From assembly GCA_021795255.1 (NCBI GenBank), contig JAJYPQ010000020.1, positions 1-21,153 on the forward strand: 21,153 bases of DNA, in the 5' to 3' direction. The position numbers and the translations under genes are program-made. Position 1 is the stretch's first letter, and every line of letters starts with the position of its first letter. Shown in pieces: positions 8,080 through 16,502 of this stretch. The notes beneath the pieces were generated by a model that saw only the letters and a program-made list of their open reading frames with translations, did not search any database and had not been told where the DNA came from. Source of the DNA: Pseudomonadota bacterium. Lineage in GTDB: Bacteria; Pseudomonadota; Gammaproteobacteria; Acidiferrobacterales; Acidiferrobacteraceae.

Positions 8080-9105
8080 ATGAATCCGTCACTCGCCGTC
8101 ATCTTTTTAACACTATTCTCCGGGAGCGGCTTTGGCCTTATGGCGATCGTCGCGTTTGTCAACGATTTTCATATCGACGGAGGCCTCACGCCTCTGCGCA
8201 CGGTCATCGCCGTGCTACTGGCCTTATTGCTTGTGACGATCGGCATGATTTCGTCTACGGCCCATCTCGCGAACCCCAAAAATGCGTGGCGCGCGTTTAC
8301 CCGCTGGCGGACCTCTTGGCTGGCGCGCGAGGGCGTGTTTGCGGTTCTCTTTTACCCCGTTTCCATTGCCTATCTTGGCTGGGTATTTTTTATGAATAAG
8401 GACCAAGGTTCTGTGGCCCTTATCCTCGCCAACGCAAGCGCGGTCTTGGCGCTTGTGACAATCTTTTGCCAAGGGATGATCTATGCCTGCCTGCGCACGA
8501 TCCGCCAGTGGCACACGCCACTTGTTCCCGCGAACTTCTATGTCTTGGGCCTTGCTTTGGGTGCGACCGTACTCGCCAGTATCCGGCTTATGCTCGGGGG
8601 CACGGATCGCGCAATGATTGGGATCGCACTGTCTTTCTTACTGGCCGCCGCAGTCATGAAGGCCATCTATTACTTCTGGATCGGGCGTCCAAGTGGCACT
8701 ACCTTGCAGACGGCAACCGGATTAAGTCGCGGCAAGGTGCGGCTGCTTGATCAAGGACATACCTTTGGAACCTTCCTTACGCGCGAATTCAGCAACGGCA
8801 TTACGCCGGTTGCCGCCATTCGATTCAAGATGGTAGTGTATCTGGTCGGTTTTATGATCCCTGCAGGGCTCTTGGTGCTCGGCCTCTATGAACGCCTCGG
8901 GGTATTGGCCCTATTTGCGCCTTTGTCAGCGTTCATCGGCATTGGCGTGGAGCGCTATTTGTTTTTTGTCGAGGCCCAGCACGTGGTGAACCTCTACCAT
9001 GGCCGCGCACCTTCCTCTATGCCGATGATGCGTCCGGACCTTAAGGCCAACTCTACGGTTGAGCAAGCGGCTCGGCGCTTGATGCCAAGCTACCAGAAGC
9101 GCTAA
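8080..9105 (+). CDS. soeC: Sulfite-oxidising enzyme membrane anchor SoeC-like (DmsC/NrfD-type)
   Basis: This 341-residue polytopic membrane protein has about eight hydrophobic segments, for example residues 4-27 ([20 protein letters not shown]), 39-61 ([20 protein letters not shown]), and others near 83-105, 110-130, 147-170, 178-200, 253-275 and 280-300. A short conserved stretch [20 protein letters not shown] follows the second helix and is typical of DmsC-family anchors. The protein holds the SoeAB dimer at the cytoplasmic face and exchanges electrons with the quinone pool. No haem-ligand pattern is obvious. Start ATG follows AAAAGGGGA. Length is close to Allochromatium SoeC (about 321). 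Confidence 0.84.
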   Translation: MNPSLAVIFLTLFSGSGFGLMAIVAFVNDFHIDGGLTPLRTVIAVLLALLLVTIGMISSTAHLANPKNAWRAFTRWRTSWLAREGVFAVLFYPVSIAYLGWVFFMNKDQGSVALILANASAVLALVTIFCQGMIYACLRTIRQWHTPLVPANFYVLGLALGATVLASIRLMLGGTDRAMIGIALSFLLAAAVMKAIYYFWIGRPSGTTLQTATGLSRGKVRLLDQGHTFGTFLTREFSNGITPVAAIRFKMVVYLVGFMIPAGLLVLGLYERLGVLALFAPLSAFIGIGVERYLFFVEAQHVVNLYHGRAPSSMPMMRPDLKANSTVEQAARRLMPSYQKR

Positions 9106-9229
9106 ACCGGTAGCGCTGGTTCTGGCTTTCACGCGGGCGAGCCTATTCACTGAGGATCTGGCCATCACAAAGCGCGACGAATCGGGACCAGGGGACCTAA
9201 GCCACTTCAACGCGGCCGGAGATGCGCGC

Positions 9230-9661
9230 ATGGTCGATGTCAGCGCCAAGGCCAGCACGCTTCGTGTTGCCGTGGCTGAAGGCTACATCGATATGGATGC
9301 CGCTACGCTTTTGGTGATAAGAGCCGGTACTGCCCGCAAGGGCGACGTACTAGGAATCGCGCGCATTGCCGCAATCCAGGCGGCCAAGCGGACCGACTCC
9401 CTTATTCCCCTCTGTCATCAGATACCGATCTTGGGCATGGAGGTCGCCTGGGACTTTGGCAGCGAAACTCGCCTTATGTGTTGCGTGACCGTGCGCACGG
9501 AGAACGTGACGGGCGTCGAGATGGAGGCCTTGACGGGGGTGGGCATCGGGCTTCTGACCGTCTACGATATGTGCAAGGCTATAGATCGCGGGATGACCAT
9601 GGGGGGTATCCGCTTAATCCACAAGGAAGGAGGTCGCTCTGGAACCTGGGATCGCAGCTAA
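9230..9661 (+). CDS. moaC: Cyclic pyranopterin monophosphate synthase MoaC
   Basis: MoaC converts the MoaA product 3',8-cyclo-7,8-dihydro-GTP to cyclic pyranopterin monophosphate, an early step of molybdenum cofactor synthesis. Visible family motifs are [16 protein letters not shown] (active-site Lys), [41 protein letters not shown] with Lys next (catalytic Asp and Lys), and the glycine-rich end HKEGGRSG. Oddly, the codons before ATG 9230 also encode conserved family sequence ([11 protein letters not shown] in the same frame, from 9197). No ATG, GTG or TTG is in that open stretch back to soeC, so either a rare CTG (9158) is used or the protein has lost about 11 N-terminal residues. ATG 9230 does have a GGAG eight bases upstream. 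It lies 124 bp after soeC on the same strand. Confidence 0.9.
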   Translation: MVDVSAKASTLRVAVAEGYIDMDAATLLVIRAGTARKGDVLGIARIAAIQAAKRTDSLIPLCHQIPILGMEVAWDFGSETRLMCCVTVRTENVTGVEMEALTGVGIGLLTVYDMCKAIDRGMTMGGIRLIHKEGGRSGTWDRS

Positions 9662-9704
9662 TTCCCTCTCGACCGCTTTGCCGAGCGCGAGGACGGAGGC
9701 ACCC

Positions 9705-10685
9705 TTGGGCGACCGCTTCGGACGGCACCTATCCTATTTACGCGTCTCGTTGACTGAACACTGCAACCTGCGTTGTCAATACTGTTCACCTGCTCAAGGC
9801 ACGCCGCGCTTTGCACGCAAAGACCATCTGACGCCAGCCGAACTGGACCAATTGCTGACGGTGTTTCGTGAGCTCGGGATTACCCATATGCGCTTTACCG
9901 GGGGCGAGCCCCTCCTCTATCCCTGGCTTGCCGCCCGCATCGCTCACGCTGACGCCCTCGGTGTCGCCAAAATCAGCGTCAGTACCAACGGCTACCTCCT
10001 GGACAAATTCGCGCGTCCGCTCGCCGCAGCCGGTCTGAAGCGCCTTAATATGAGTCTCGACAGTCTCGATCCCGGCCGTTTTGAGCGGATTACCCGCGGC
10101 GGCGATCTGGACCGCGTCTTGCGGGGCCTCTTTATCGCGCGCCAGGTCATTCCCCGCATCAAACTGAACGTCGTCTTGTTGCGCGAGGAGAACCTTGCCG
10201 AAGTCCCCGCTTTGCTGAAATTCGCGATACGCGAAGGCTTCGATATCCAGTACATAGAGACCATGCCTCTCGGTCTCGCCGGGGCCGCCAGTCGTTCCCA
10301 AAGCTATGTGAGTGTCGCCGAAGCTAAAGACCTCATCAGTCGCTCCTACGTGCTTGCTCCGAGCGCTCGGGCCGGCGACGAGGGGCCGGCACGGCGATTT
10401 GAGGTGGCAGGCTCCAGCACTAAGGTCGGCTTTATCAGTCCGATCAGTGAAAATTTTTGCGCGACCTGTAACCGTCTGCGGCTGACAGCTACAGGGCGCC
10501 TCGTGTATTGCCTCGGCCAGAACGATGGCGTGGATCTCCTGGGTCCCTTGCGGGACGGTCTTTCAGGACCCGGCTTGGCGGCCCTGATTCGCGAGAAGGT
10601 CTGGCACGAGAAACCCGAACGCCATACCTTTAACGACGACCCTCTGCGGGCTGCGCCCGTCTATATGATGAGACTCGGGGGATAA
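9705..10685 (+). CDS. moaA: GTP 3',8-cyclase MoaA (radical SAM)
   Basis: MoaA performs the first step of molybdenum cofactor synthesis, using two [4Fe-4S] clusters and S-adenosylmethionine to cyclise GTP. The N-terminal radical SAM motif reads EHCNLRCQYCSP (Cys-x3-Cys-x2-Cys). The SAM-contacting FTGGEPLLYP comes next. The C-terminal substrate cluster reads FCATCNRLRL and then YCLG (Cys-x2-Cys-x13-Cys), and the chain ends in the Gly-Gly tail needed for activity in the family. I favour TTG 9705 because GGAGG (9695-9699) lies five bases upstream and the protein then begins MGDRFGRHLSYLRVS, the usual start. TTG 9678 would add nine residues with no ribosome binding site. It follows moaC by about 43 bp and ends two bases before moaD. 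Confidence 0.92.
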   Translation: MGDRFGRHLSYLRVSLTEHCNLRCQYCSPAQGTPRFARKDHLTPAELDQLLTVFRELGITHMRFTGGEPLLYPWLAARIAHADALGVAKISVSTNGYLLDKFARPLAAAGLKRLNMSLDSLDPGRFERITRGGDLDRVLRGLFIARQVIPRIKLNVVLLREENLAEVPALLKFAIREGFDIQYIETMPLGLAGAASRSQSYVSVAEAKDLISRSYVLAPSARAGDEGPARRFEVAGSSTKVGFISPISENFCATCNRLRLTATGRLVYCLGQNDGVDLLGPLRDGLSGPGLAALIREKVWHEKPERHTFNDDPLRAAPVYMMRLGG

Positions 10686-10687
10686 GC

Positions 10688-10927
10688 ATGGTCACCGTGC
10701 GTTGCTTTGCCGCACTACGCGAGGCGTTAGGGCGCGATACGATACAGTTCGCGGTCCCCGAGGGATGTCGCACGGCCGCGGACGTCTTAGCGTTCGTGAC
10801 GGCCAACTGCCAAAAAGACCTCCCTAACCCCCTCCTTGTCGCCATCAACCGGCAGCATGCGGCGCTGAGCACTGCCATTTGCGATGGTGATGAAATTGCG
10901 TTTTTTCCGCCGGTGAGCGGTGGTTAA
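10688..10927 (+). CDS. moaD: Molybdopterin synthase sulfur carrier subunit MoaD
   Basis: This 79-residue ubiquitin-like protein has the family's C-terminal Gly-Gly (FFPPVSGG). That end is adenylated by a MoeB-type enzyme, converted to a thiocarboxylate, and delivers sulfur to cyclic pyranopterin monophosphate within the MoaDE synthase. The N-terminal strand VTVRCFAALREALGRD is typical. The partner moaE overlaps it by one base (TAATG), which suggests translational coupling for a 1:1 complex. No moeB is in the window, so activation must come from a gene elsewhere. Confidence 0.93.
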   Translation: MVTVRCFAALREALGRDTIQFAVPEGCRTAADVLAFVTANCQKDLPNPLLVAINRQHAALSTAICDGDEIAFFPPVSGG

Positions 10928-11349
10928 TGATCATCCGCCTGCAAACCGAGGACTTTGATCCCGAGCGAGAGGCGCAAGCGCTGAAGGTCCAGGGCGCTGG
11001 TGCCCGGGTGAGCTTTGTTGGTACCGTGCGCGACCTTTCGGGGAACAGAACCGTCCAAGCGCTGGACATCGAGCATTACCCCGAGATGACTCAAACTGAG
11101 GTCGAGCGCATTGCCATAGAGGCGCAAACCCGCCACCGACTGCTCGATGTTCTGGTCATTCATCGTTACGGCCACATCCTTTGTGACCAGCGTATCGTTC
11201 TAGTCACGGTGTGGGCGGCCCATCGCGGGGATGCGTTTGCCGGCTGTCAAGAGATCATCGATATCCTGAAAACGCGAGCCCCTTTTTGGAAAAAGGAACT
11301 GACTCCCACGGGCGCCCATTGGGTGCCCGGGCATGGCGCAGAGGGTTAG
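10927..11349 (+). CDS. moaE: Molybdopterin synthase catalytic subunit MoaE
   Basis: This 140-residue large subunit of molybdopterin synthase inserts two dithiolene sulfurs into cyclic pyranopterin monophosphate using thiocarboxylated MoaD. Family hallmarks are AGARVSFVGTVRDLSGN, LDIEHYPEMT, IHRYGHI, VWAAHRGDAFAGCQ and the active-site lysine motif APFWKKE near the C-terminus. Length matches other bacterial MoaE proteins (about 150). It is the last gene of the soe-moa run. Its stop overlaps the end of the convergent yheS-like gene by four bases, leaving no room for a separate terminator. Confidence 0.93.
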   Translation: MIIRLQTEDFDPEREAQALKVQGAGARVSFVGTVRDLSGNRTVQALDIEHYPEMTQTEVERIAIEAQTRHRLLDVLVIHRYGHILCDQRIVLVTVWAAHRGDAFAGCQEIIDILKTRAPFWKKELTPTGAHWVPGHGAEG

Positions 11350-13193
11350 CGGGAGTTCGAGCGCAGGGTCTGGACCTTTTCTTCGAGCCTAAGCCACTCC
11401 TCTTCGTCTTGCGCTTGGCCCTCAACGATCAGATCTCGTTCCACGCTTAAGGCGCGCAGCGTCTCCCCGCCCTTCTGATAAGTCAGGGGATCCCCGAGCA
11501 GTGCATCGATCTCTGTAAGCCGCGCCCCCTGAGTCGCTATACGCGCCTCAAGGACCGTTTGTTGCCTGAGATATGTTGTAGCGGAAACGGTTCGCGGTCT
11601 GCCCTTCGGCTCACGGGCCTCCGGCACAGCCCGGCGGGAGGCCATCTCCCGTTGATAGTCGTCCAGATCACCCGCGAACTCGCCCGCGTGGCCGTCCGCT
11701 ACGAGCCAAAGAACATCCGCGCAGGCCCGAATCAGATGGCGATCGTGAGACACGAGCACCAGGGCACCGGTGTATTCCTGAAGGGCATAGGCCAGTGCCT
11801 CACGCATCTCGAGATCGAGATGATTGGTCGGCTCATCCAAGAGTAAAACATGCGGCCGTAGCCACGAGAGGCCGGCTAGCACAAGGCGACTTTTTTCCCC
11901 GCCTGAGAACCCCGCGATCGGCCGATCCATGAGACTGGCGCCAAAACCAAAGCGGCCAAGATGGTCGCGTAGGGCCTGTAGAGGGGCGGTAGCGTCCAGC
12001 GTCACTAGGTATTGAAGCGGATGCGTATCGCTGTTCAGTTGCTCGAGTTGATGTTGAGCAAAGTAACCGAGCGATACGCCCGGTCCTATAGTCCTTACGC
12101 CCCCGGTCGGCGTCAATTGACCGAGAAGCACCTTGAGAAAAGTCGACTTGCCGGCGCCATTCGGACCGATGATGGCCAGCCGATCGCCGGGACCCACGTG
12201 TAAACGGACTGCGGTAAAGACGGCGGGATGATCGGGGTAGCCGAAACTCACCTCTCTTAGCGAAATCAGGGTATCGGGGGCCCGTTCTGGGCTTCGTAGC
12301 GGGACCGTATAGTGTGTCTCTCCTTGCGCTTTAGCCACCCGCTCCATGCGTTCTAAGGTCTTCAATCGACTCTGTGCTTGACGCGCCTTGGTTGCTTTGG
12401 CACGAAAGCGGGCCACAAACCGCTCCAGCTCCGCTATGCGCGTCTGTTGGCGTACATAGCTCGTCTGTTGCTGGACGACCTCAAGACTTCTCCGCTCCAC
12501 GAAGGCGTCATAGGACCCCGTATAGAGCGTAATGACATGGTCATGAATATAAGCAATGCGGTTAACAACGGTATTCAGAAAGTCGCGATCATGGGAGACG
12601 ACGAGTAACGCCCCCTCGAATCGGGCCAAGTACTGCTCAAGCCACGCGATGGCCTCCAGATCCAGATGATTCGTGGGTTCGTCTAGCAACAAAAGATCGG
12701 CACGGCCCATAAGAGCCCGCGCCAGATTCAGCCGCATACGCCAACCACCGCTCAAGACTTTCACCGGCTTTTCAAGGTCGGCATCGGTAAAGCCTAGGCC
12801 TGCCAAAAGCTGACTGGCCCGAGCCGAGGCGGCAAACCCGTCGATGACCTCATAGCGGGCCTGTGCCTGAAAATAGTCATCGTCGTGGGGCTCGCGGCCA
12901 AGACGCGCCTCCAGTCTTCGTAATTCCTCGTCGCCATCTAAAGCAAAGGATAAGACCGAGGAATCGGTATAAGGTACCTCCTGAGAGACGCCGACCACTC
13001 GCACTCCTCCTGCGAGATGTACCGTGCCGATATCGGGCTCAACCTCGCCCAAGATAAGCCTCATGAGAGTGGACTTGCCCGAGCCATTGCGGCCCACAAG
13101 CCCGGCCCTGTGACCACGAAAGAGCTCGAAAGAGACCCCGCAGAAAAGCTCGTCGGCCCCCAGCCTAAAAGAGAGATCTCTGAACGTTAGCAT
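11346..13193 (-). CDS. yheS: ABC-F family ATPase, YheS-like
   Basis: This 615-residue soluble protein has two ABC ATPase domains and no membrane segments, the ABC-F layout. These proteins act on the ribosome, binding near the E-site to rescue or tune translation. Domain 1 (residues about 1-240) has Walker A GLVGRNGSGKST, signature LSGGWRMRLNLARAL and Walker B DLLLLDEPTNHLDLEA. The interdomain arm linker RFRAKATKARQAQSRLKTLE follows. Domain 2 (about 310-525) has Walker A IIGPNGAGKST, signature FSGGEKSRLVLAGL and Walker B LLLDEPTNHLDLEM. A coiled-coil-like C-terminal extension follows. The whole sequence runs closely parallel to E. coli YheS (637 aa). Its function is housekeeping; an antibiotic-resistance role is not indicated. 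It is convergent with moaE and divergent from the tRNA gene. Confidence 0.9.
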   Translation of the reverse strand: MLTFRDLSFRLGADELFCGVSFELFRGHRAGLVGRNGSGKSTLMRLILGEVEPDIGTVHLAGGVRVVGVSQEVPYTDSSVLSFALDGDEELRRLEARLGREPHDDDYFQAQARYEVIDGFAASARASQLLAGLGFTDADLEKPVKVLSGGWRMRLNLARALMGRADLLLLDEPTNHLDLEAIAWLEQYLARFEGALLVVSHDRDFLNTVVNRIAYIHDHVITLYTGSYDAFVERRSLEVVQQQTSYVRQQTRIAELERFVARFRAKATKARQAQSRLKTLERMERVAKAQGETHYTVPLRSPERAPDTLISLREVSFGYPDHPAVFTAVRLHVGPGDRLAIIGPNGAGKSTFLKVLLGQLTPTGGVRTIGPGVSLGYFAQHQLEQLNSDTHPLQYLVTLDATAPLQALRDHLGRFGFGASLMDRPIAGFSGGEKSRLVLAGLSWLRPHVLLLDEPTNHLDLEMREALAYALQEYTGALVLVSHDRHLIRACADVLWLVADGHAGEFAGDLDDYQREMASRRAVPEAREPKGRPRTVSATTYLRQQTVLEARIATQGARLTEIDALLGDPLTYQKGGETLRALSVERDLIVEGQAQDEEEWLRLEEKVQTLRSNSR

Positions 13194-13247
13194 CGGCGCA
13201 TTCTAGGCTTTCGCAAAGAAGCGCGCGACCGCGATGGTGCAGGCGCT

Positions 13248-13275
13248 TTGATATGGAAGGCGCTTACGGTATTAT
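13248..13275 (+). promoter_or_regulatory. Sigma-70 promoter of tRNA-Pro
   Basis: TTGATA (-35) and TATTAT (-10) are separated by 16 bases, close to the consensus for housekeeping sigma factor. Transcription would start a few bases before the tRNA at 13287. Confidence 0.7.
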
Positions 13276-13286
13276 CTCACCCGGCA

Positions 13287-13364
<78 letters not shown>

Positions 13365-13422
13365 TAAATCAAGGACTTACGAGCCACACTAGCCATAGCA
13401 TCCCCCCTTTTGCGACAATGGC

Positions 13423-13449
13423 GCGACAACCACCTCAAGGAGGTGTCGC
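13423..13449 (+). promoter_or_regulatory. Hairpin sequestering the integrase ribosome binding site
   Basis: CACCTC (13431-13436) and GAGGTG (13440-13445) form a perfect 6-bp stem with a 3-base loop. Outer GCGA/TCGC pairing extends it to the base just before the ATG at 13450. The strong AGGAGG Shine-Dalgarno of the integrase is fully inside the stem. GCGACAA also occurs twice (13412-13418 and 13423-13429). This could limit translation from read-through tRNA transcripts; that role is inference. Confidence 0.45.
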
Positions 13450-14454
13450 ATGGCGACGTTCGTGCAACGTAAGGGTCCTGGCGGTAAGCGCGCCTGGCAG
13501 GCTCTTGTCCGCCGTCGAGGGTATCCCCAGCAGACTCGGACCTTCGACAGCAAGGGCCAGGCCGAGGGGTGGGCGGCCACAGTAGAGGGTGAGATGGCGC
13601 GGGGGATGTTCGTCTCGCGGGCCGAGGCCGAGGCCACGACCCTGACCGAGGCCCTCAACCGCTACGCCATCGAGATTTCTGCGGCCAAGAAAACTGCCAA
13701 CCGTGAGATCTATACGATTCGCTGGTGGCAAGCATCGGCATTAGGTCCCCGTTCGCTCGCCTCTATTCGCGGCAAAGACATTGCGTCTGTACTGGCCGCC
13801 AAGGCAAAGGATGGTGCGGCGCCCCATACCATCCACCTGTATCTCGCCCTCATCTCCCACCTGTTCACCGTGGCCCGTAAACGGTGGGGTATGGAAGGCT
13901 TAAGTAATCCCGCCGAATTGGTCGATAAGCCTCGCCTTCCCCAAGGTCGAGACCGTCGCCTCGTAGACGATGAGCAAGCCCGCCTCTTGTCGGCAGCCCT
14001 TGCCTACGGCGGCGAGATCGGCCTCCTCATCACTTGGGCCATCGAGACCGCTATGCGCCGGGGCGAAATCGCGGCCATGCGCTGGGAGCACCTGGATCGC
14101 AAAGCTAAGGTCTTGCTGATCCCGGAGACCAAGAACGGCACCCCGCGACGGGTGCCGTTGTCCACGGCGGCGCTTGGGGTTCTCGACGGACTACCCCGGC
14201 GGATTGATGGCCGCGTGTGGGGTATGCGCCCGGACTCGATTTCGCAGGCCTTCGAGCGCGCCTGCCAAGCCGCCGGCATTGAGGGCCTGACCTTCCACGA
14301 CTTGCGTCATGAGGCCACGTCCCGGCTGGTTGAGAAGGGGTTGGCCTTGACGGAGGTGGCAGCGATTACCGGGCACAAGACCTGGCAGATGTTGAAGCGG
14401 TATACTCACCTAAGGGCTGAGGATCTGGTGGGAAAGCTGGATGCCGTCCCATGA
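13450..14454 (+). CDS. Tyrosine recombinase / site-specific integrase
   Basis: This 334-residue integrase is predicted to catalyse integration and excision of the island at tRNA-Pro. Residues about 1-60 are a basic arm-type DNA-binding region, about 65-160 a core-binding helical domain, and about 165-334 the catalytic domain. The catalytic set is complete: Arg203 ([11 protein letters not shown]), Lys228 (ETKNGT), His283-x-x-Arg286 ([10 protein letters not shown]), His309 (TGHKTW) and the nucleophile Tyr318 (KRYTHL). ATG 13450 has AGGAGG just upstream, within a hairpin. Its stop overlaps the hicA start (ATGA), so the toxin-antitoxin pair is probably translated from the integrase transcript. 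No excisionase is seen beside it. The gene appears intact and could be active. Confidence 0.93.
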   Translation: MATFVQRKGPGGKRAWQALVRRRGYPQQTRTFDSKGQAEGWAATVEGEMARGMFVSRAEAEATTLTEALNRYAIEISAAKKTANREIYTIRWWQASALGPRSLASIRGKDIASVLAAKAKDGAAPHTIHLYLALISHLFTVARKRWGMEGLSNPAELVDKPRLPQGRDRRLVDDEQARLLSAALAYGGEIGLLITWAIETAMRRGEIAAMRWEHLDRKAKVLLIPETKNGTPRRVPLSTAALGVLDGLPRRIDGRVWGMRPDSISQAFERACQAAGIEGLTFHDLRHEATSRLVEKGLALTEVAAITGHKTWQMLKRYTHLRAEDLVGKLDAVP

Positions 14455-14642
14455 AGGTCCGTGATATTCTCCGCAGACTGGCGGATGATCACTGGTTTCT
14501 TGTCGCCACCAAAGGGAGTCATCGACAATTCAAGCACGCCGTGAAGCCGGGGCGGGTCACGGTGGCGGGCAAGCCCAGCGACGATATTGCTACGGGAACG
14601 TGGCACAGTATCCGCAAACAGGCGGGTTGGACGGAGGATTGA
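14451..14642 (+). CDS. hicA: HicA-type mRNA interferase toxin
   Basis: This 63-residue protein has the double-stranded-RNA-binding-like fold of HicA toxins, which cleave mRNA and inhibit translation. The family signature is present: VRDILRRLADDHWFLVATKG, then SHRQFKH with the catalytic histidine His24, RVTVAGKPSDDIATGT and the C-terminal helix SIRKQAGW. It starts at the ATGA that ends the integrase. It ends two bases before hicB, in the usual toxin-first order of HicAB systems. Coupling to the integrase suggests it stabilises the island. A frameshifted second copy of its 5' half lies at 16525. Confidence 0.92.
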   Translation: MKVRDILRRLADDHWFLVATKGSHRQFKHAVKPGRVTVAGKPSDDIATGTWHSIRKQAGWTED

Positions 14643-14644
14643 TT

Positions 14645-14860
14645 ATGCGCTACGCCATTGTCATCGAGGCCACAACTACCGGCTACTCCGCCTATGCGCC
14701 CGATCTGCCAGGCTGCATCGCCACGGGCCCCACGGTCTCGGAAACAGAAAACGCCCTGCGTGAGGCGATCGCCTTTCACCTGGACGGCTTGCGCGAAGAC
14801 GGGCTTGCCATCCCTCAGCCGGTAAGCCGTGTCGATTACGTGGATATCGTGGCCGCCTAA
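14645..14860 (+). CDS. hicB: HicB-type antitoxin
   Basis: This 71-residue antitoxin is predicted to bind and neutralise HicA. The sequence YAIVIEATTTGYSAYAPDLPGC followed by TVSETENALREAIAFHLDGL is the partial RNase-H-like fold of HicB. It ends shortly afterwards (VSRVDYVDIVAA), so it lacks the helix-turn-helix or ribbon-helix-helix tail of longer HicB proteins. Autoregulation would therefore need another factor or be absent. ATG 14645 has GGAGG at 14633-14637, seven bases upstream, which favours it over a longer frame that starts inside hicA. Confidence 0.9.
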   Translation: MRYAIVIEATTTGYSAYAPDLPGCIATGPTVSETENALREAIAFHLDGLREDGLAIPQPVSRVDYVDIVAA

Positions 14861-15153
14861 GAGCGAATCCTTCCGCCACCCCTCCCACTTATCCCGCCGT
14901 GTCCCACAGCGGCAACCCATAAGACGACAGCCGACGCAAGCCAGGTACGAGAGACCGCCGCGCCATCCCAAGGGACCATGGATTTCTTATGGGCTCTGTG
15001 CAATATCTGGTTGAAAACAATAGGTACAATCTCAAGATAGCGCTTGCTGTCACAAACGTGGCTTGGGTTGGAATATGAAAGCAGGCGAGAAGCGTGTCCA
15101 GAAGGCTCTTGGTTAGAATGGAATGTAAGCGCTCCATAAACCCCGTACTGGTT
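14861..15153. other. Unassigned spacer between hicB and the IS256 element
   Basis: These 293 bp carry no supportable gene. The right part (about 14990-15150) is more AT-rich than the surroundings. Open frames on either strand here lack ribosome binding sites and family resemblance, and one minus-strand frame merely starts inside the IS. It is probably the remains of island DNA cut by the IS256 insertion. Confidence 0.5.
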
Positions 15154-15177
15154 GTGTCTGTCAAGTTGTGCAAATTC
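15154..15177 (+). repeat. IS256 terminal inverted repeat, left
   Basis: Starts GTGTCTGTCAAG and ends TGTGCAAATTC. It matches the reverse complement of 16475-16498 at 15 of 24 positions, with the inner 11 bases identical. Confidence 0.75.
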
Positions 15178-15202
15178 CCTTTTGGTATGAAGGACGGTTT
15201 CA

Positions 15203-16399
15203 TTACGCTGCCGCCCGCAGCCGTTCGCGGCGCTGCTCCTGAAGCAGGTCCATATTGAGGGTGCGATTGTCCTCAAGCCAGGTCTCATGGGTCTCGACGC
15301 ACAAGGCGCGCACCAGACGCAGGCAGGACTCGGTATGGGGGAAGATCCGTACCACACGGGTGCGGCGTTTGATCTCCTCGTTTAAGCGCTCCAGCATGTT
15401 CGTACTCTTCAGGTGTTTGTGGTGGGCTCGGGGGAGGCGATAGAAGGTCAGCGTCTCGCTGATATGGTCCTCGACCCAGTTCGTAAGCTTGGGATATTTC
15501 GCAGACCACTTGGCAAGCCACGCCGCTAGGTCTCGTTGTGCTTCTGTGAGATCCCGCCGGTCATACAGCCAGCGCAGCTCCTGCAGGCAGTCGTCATCGG
15601 CCTTACGCGGCAGATAATCCAGCGCATTGCGCAGAAAGTGGACATAGCAGCGTTGCCAGGCACTCTCGGTCAGCACCTCGGTGATAGCTTTCCTCAAGCC
15701 CGCATGATCGTCGGAGACGACGAACTCGACCCCATGCAGACCCCGGTCCTTCAAGCGTACCAGAAAGTCCTTCCAGGATGACTGACTCTCACGACTCGCC
15801 CTATCCACCGCGAGCACCTCACGGCGGCCACCCTCATGGATGCCGATCGCGATTAAGACCGCCTGGGAGCGGATCACCCCCGCTTCCCGCACCTTCTCGT
15901 AGCGGGCATCGAGGATCAAATAGGGGTACGGCTCTTCCAGGCGCCGCTCAGCAAAGGCCGTGAGGGCCTCATCGAGTCCCCGGTTGATGGTGCTGATGCT
16001 GGACGCGGAGAAACTGTGGCCACAGAGCTCTTCTGTGATCGCCTTCACCTTCCGCGTGGAGACGCCTTGCACATACATTTCGGCCAGCGCTGCCACGAAC
16101 GCCTTCTCCGAGCGCTGGTAGCGCTCAAACACCGCCGTCTGGAACTGCCCATTGCGATCCCGGGGCACCCGCAGTTCGAGCTTGCCAATGCGGGTCACAA
16201 GACCCCGTTCGTAATGGCCGGCCCGGTAGCCCTGACGCCCGTCCTGGCGTTCGTGCGGGCCGGCCCCCAAGAGCTCTGTCATCTCGGCCTCCAGGACCTC
16301 CTGGAGAGCCTCTTTCATCAAGGATTTCATGAGATCCCGGTCTTCGGACAACAAGGCTTTCAAGTCGATCGGGTTGGCGCTATGCTTCTTCACGGTCAT
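15203..16399 (-). CDS. IS256-family transposase
   Basis: This 398-residue DDE transposase (mutator-like) moves the surrounding element. Catalytic residues can be placed at Asp164 (LILDARYEKVR), Asp230 (VVSDDHAGL) and Glu337 (STNMLERLNEEIKRR), with the family's CxxH-like WQRCYVHFLRNAL between them. The N-terminus contains ALQEVLEAEMTELLG and ERQDGRQGYRAGHYERG, as in other members. I chose ATG 16399 because AGGAGG lies nine bases upstream; a longer frame reaches 16498 but runs through the inverted repeat. The gene is full length and unbroken, so the element may be active. Confidence 0.93.
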   Translation of the reverse strand: MTVKKHSANPIDLKALLSEDRDLMKSLMKEALQEVLEAEMTELLGAGPHERQDGRQGYRAGHYERGLVTRIGKLELRVPRDRNGQFQTAVFERYQRSEKAFVAALAEMYVQGVSTRKVKAITEELCGHSFSASSISTINRGLDEALTAFAERRLEEPYPYLILDARYEKVREAGVIRSQAVLIAIGIHEGGRREVLAVDRASRESQSSWKDFLVRLKDRGLHGVEFVVSDDHAGLRKAITEVLTESAWQRCYVHFLRNALDYLPRKADDDCLQELRWLYDRRDLTEAQRDLAAWLAKWSAKYPKLTNWVEDHISETLTFYRLPRAHHKHLKSTNMLERLNEEIKRRTRVVRIFPHTESCLRLVRALCVETHETWLEDNRTLNMDLLQEQRRERLRAAA

Positions 16400-16474
16400 G
16401 GTATGCATCCTCCTAAGGGATGTAGGGTTGATCTCGATAATCTCCCTCATACCATGACCTCTTCCGGTCGCCAA

Positions 16475-16498
16475 GAATTTGCACATAAGTCGGTACAC
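16475..16498 (-). repeat. IS256 terminal inverted repeat, right
   Basis: Read on the minus strand it begins GTGTACCGACTT and ends TGTGCAAATTC, mirroring 15154-15177. Confidence 0.75.
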
Positions 16499-16502
16499 TA
16501 CC

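Larger units (their letters stand above)
15154..16498 (-). mobile_element. IS256-family insertion sequence (about 1.35 kb)
   Basis: The element is bounded by imperfect 24-base terminal inverted repeats, starting GTGT and sharing TGTGCAAATTC at their inner ends (15154-15177 and 16475-16498; 15 of 24 positions match). It contains one transposase gene on the minus strand. Length and layout fit the IS256 family. I could not find a convincing 8-9-bp target duplication: the left flank is CGTACTGGTT and the right flank TACCTGGGAA. The right flank falls directly on a remnant of an integrase gene end. Confidence 0.85.

Noticed and set aside
9104..9122. Small hairpin (AACC...GGTT) just after soeC as a terminator separating soe from moa
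   Set aside because: The stem is about six pairs with a wobble and no T-run, so it is too weak to claim termination.
14889..15203. Minus-strand 104-codon frame between hicB and the IS256 transposase
   Set aside because: It starts inside the IS, has no ribosome binding site and no family resemblance; it is chance read-through into spacer DNA.
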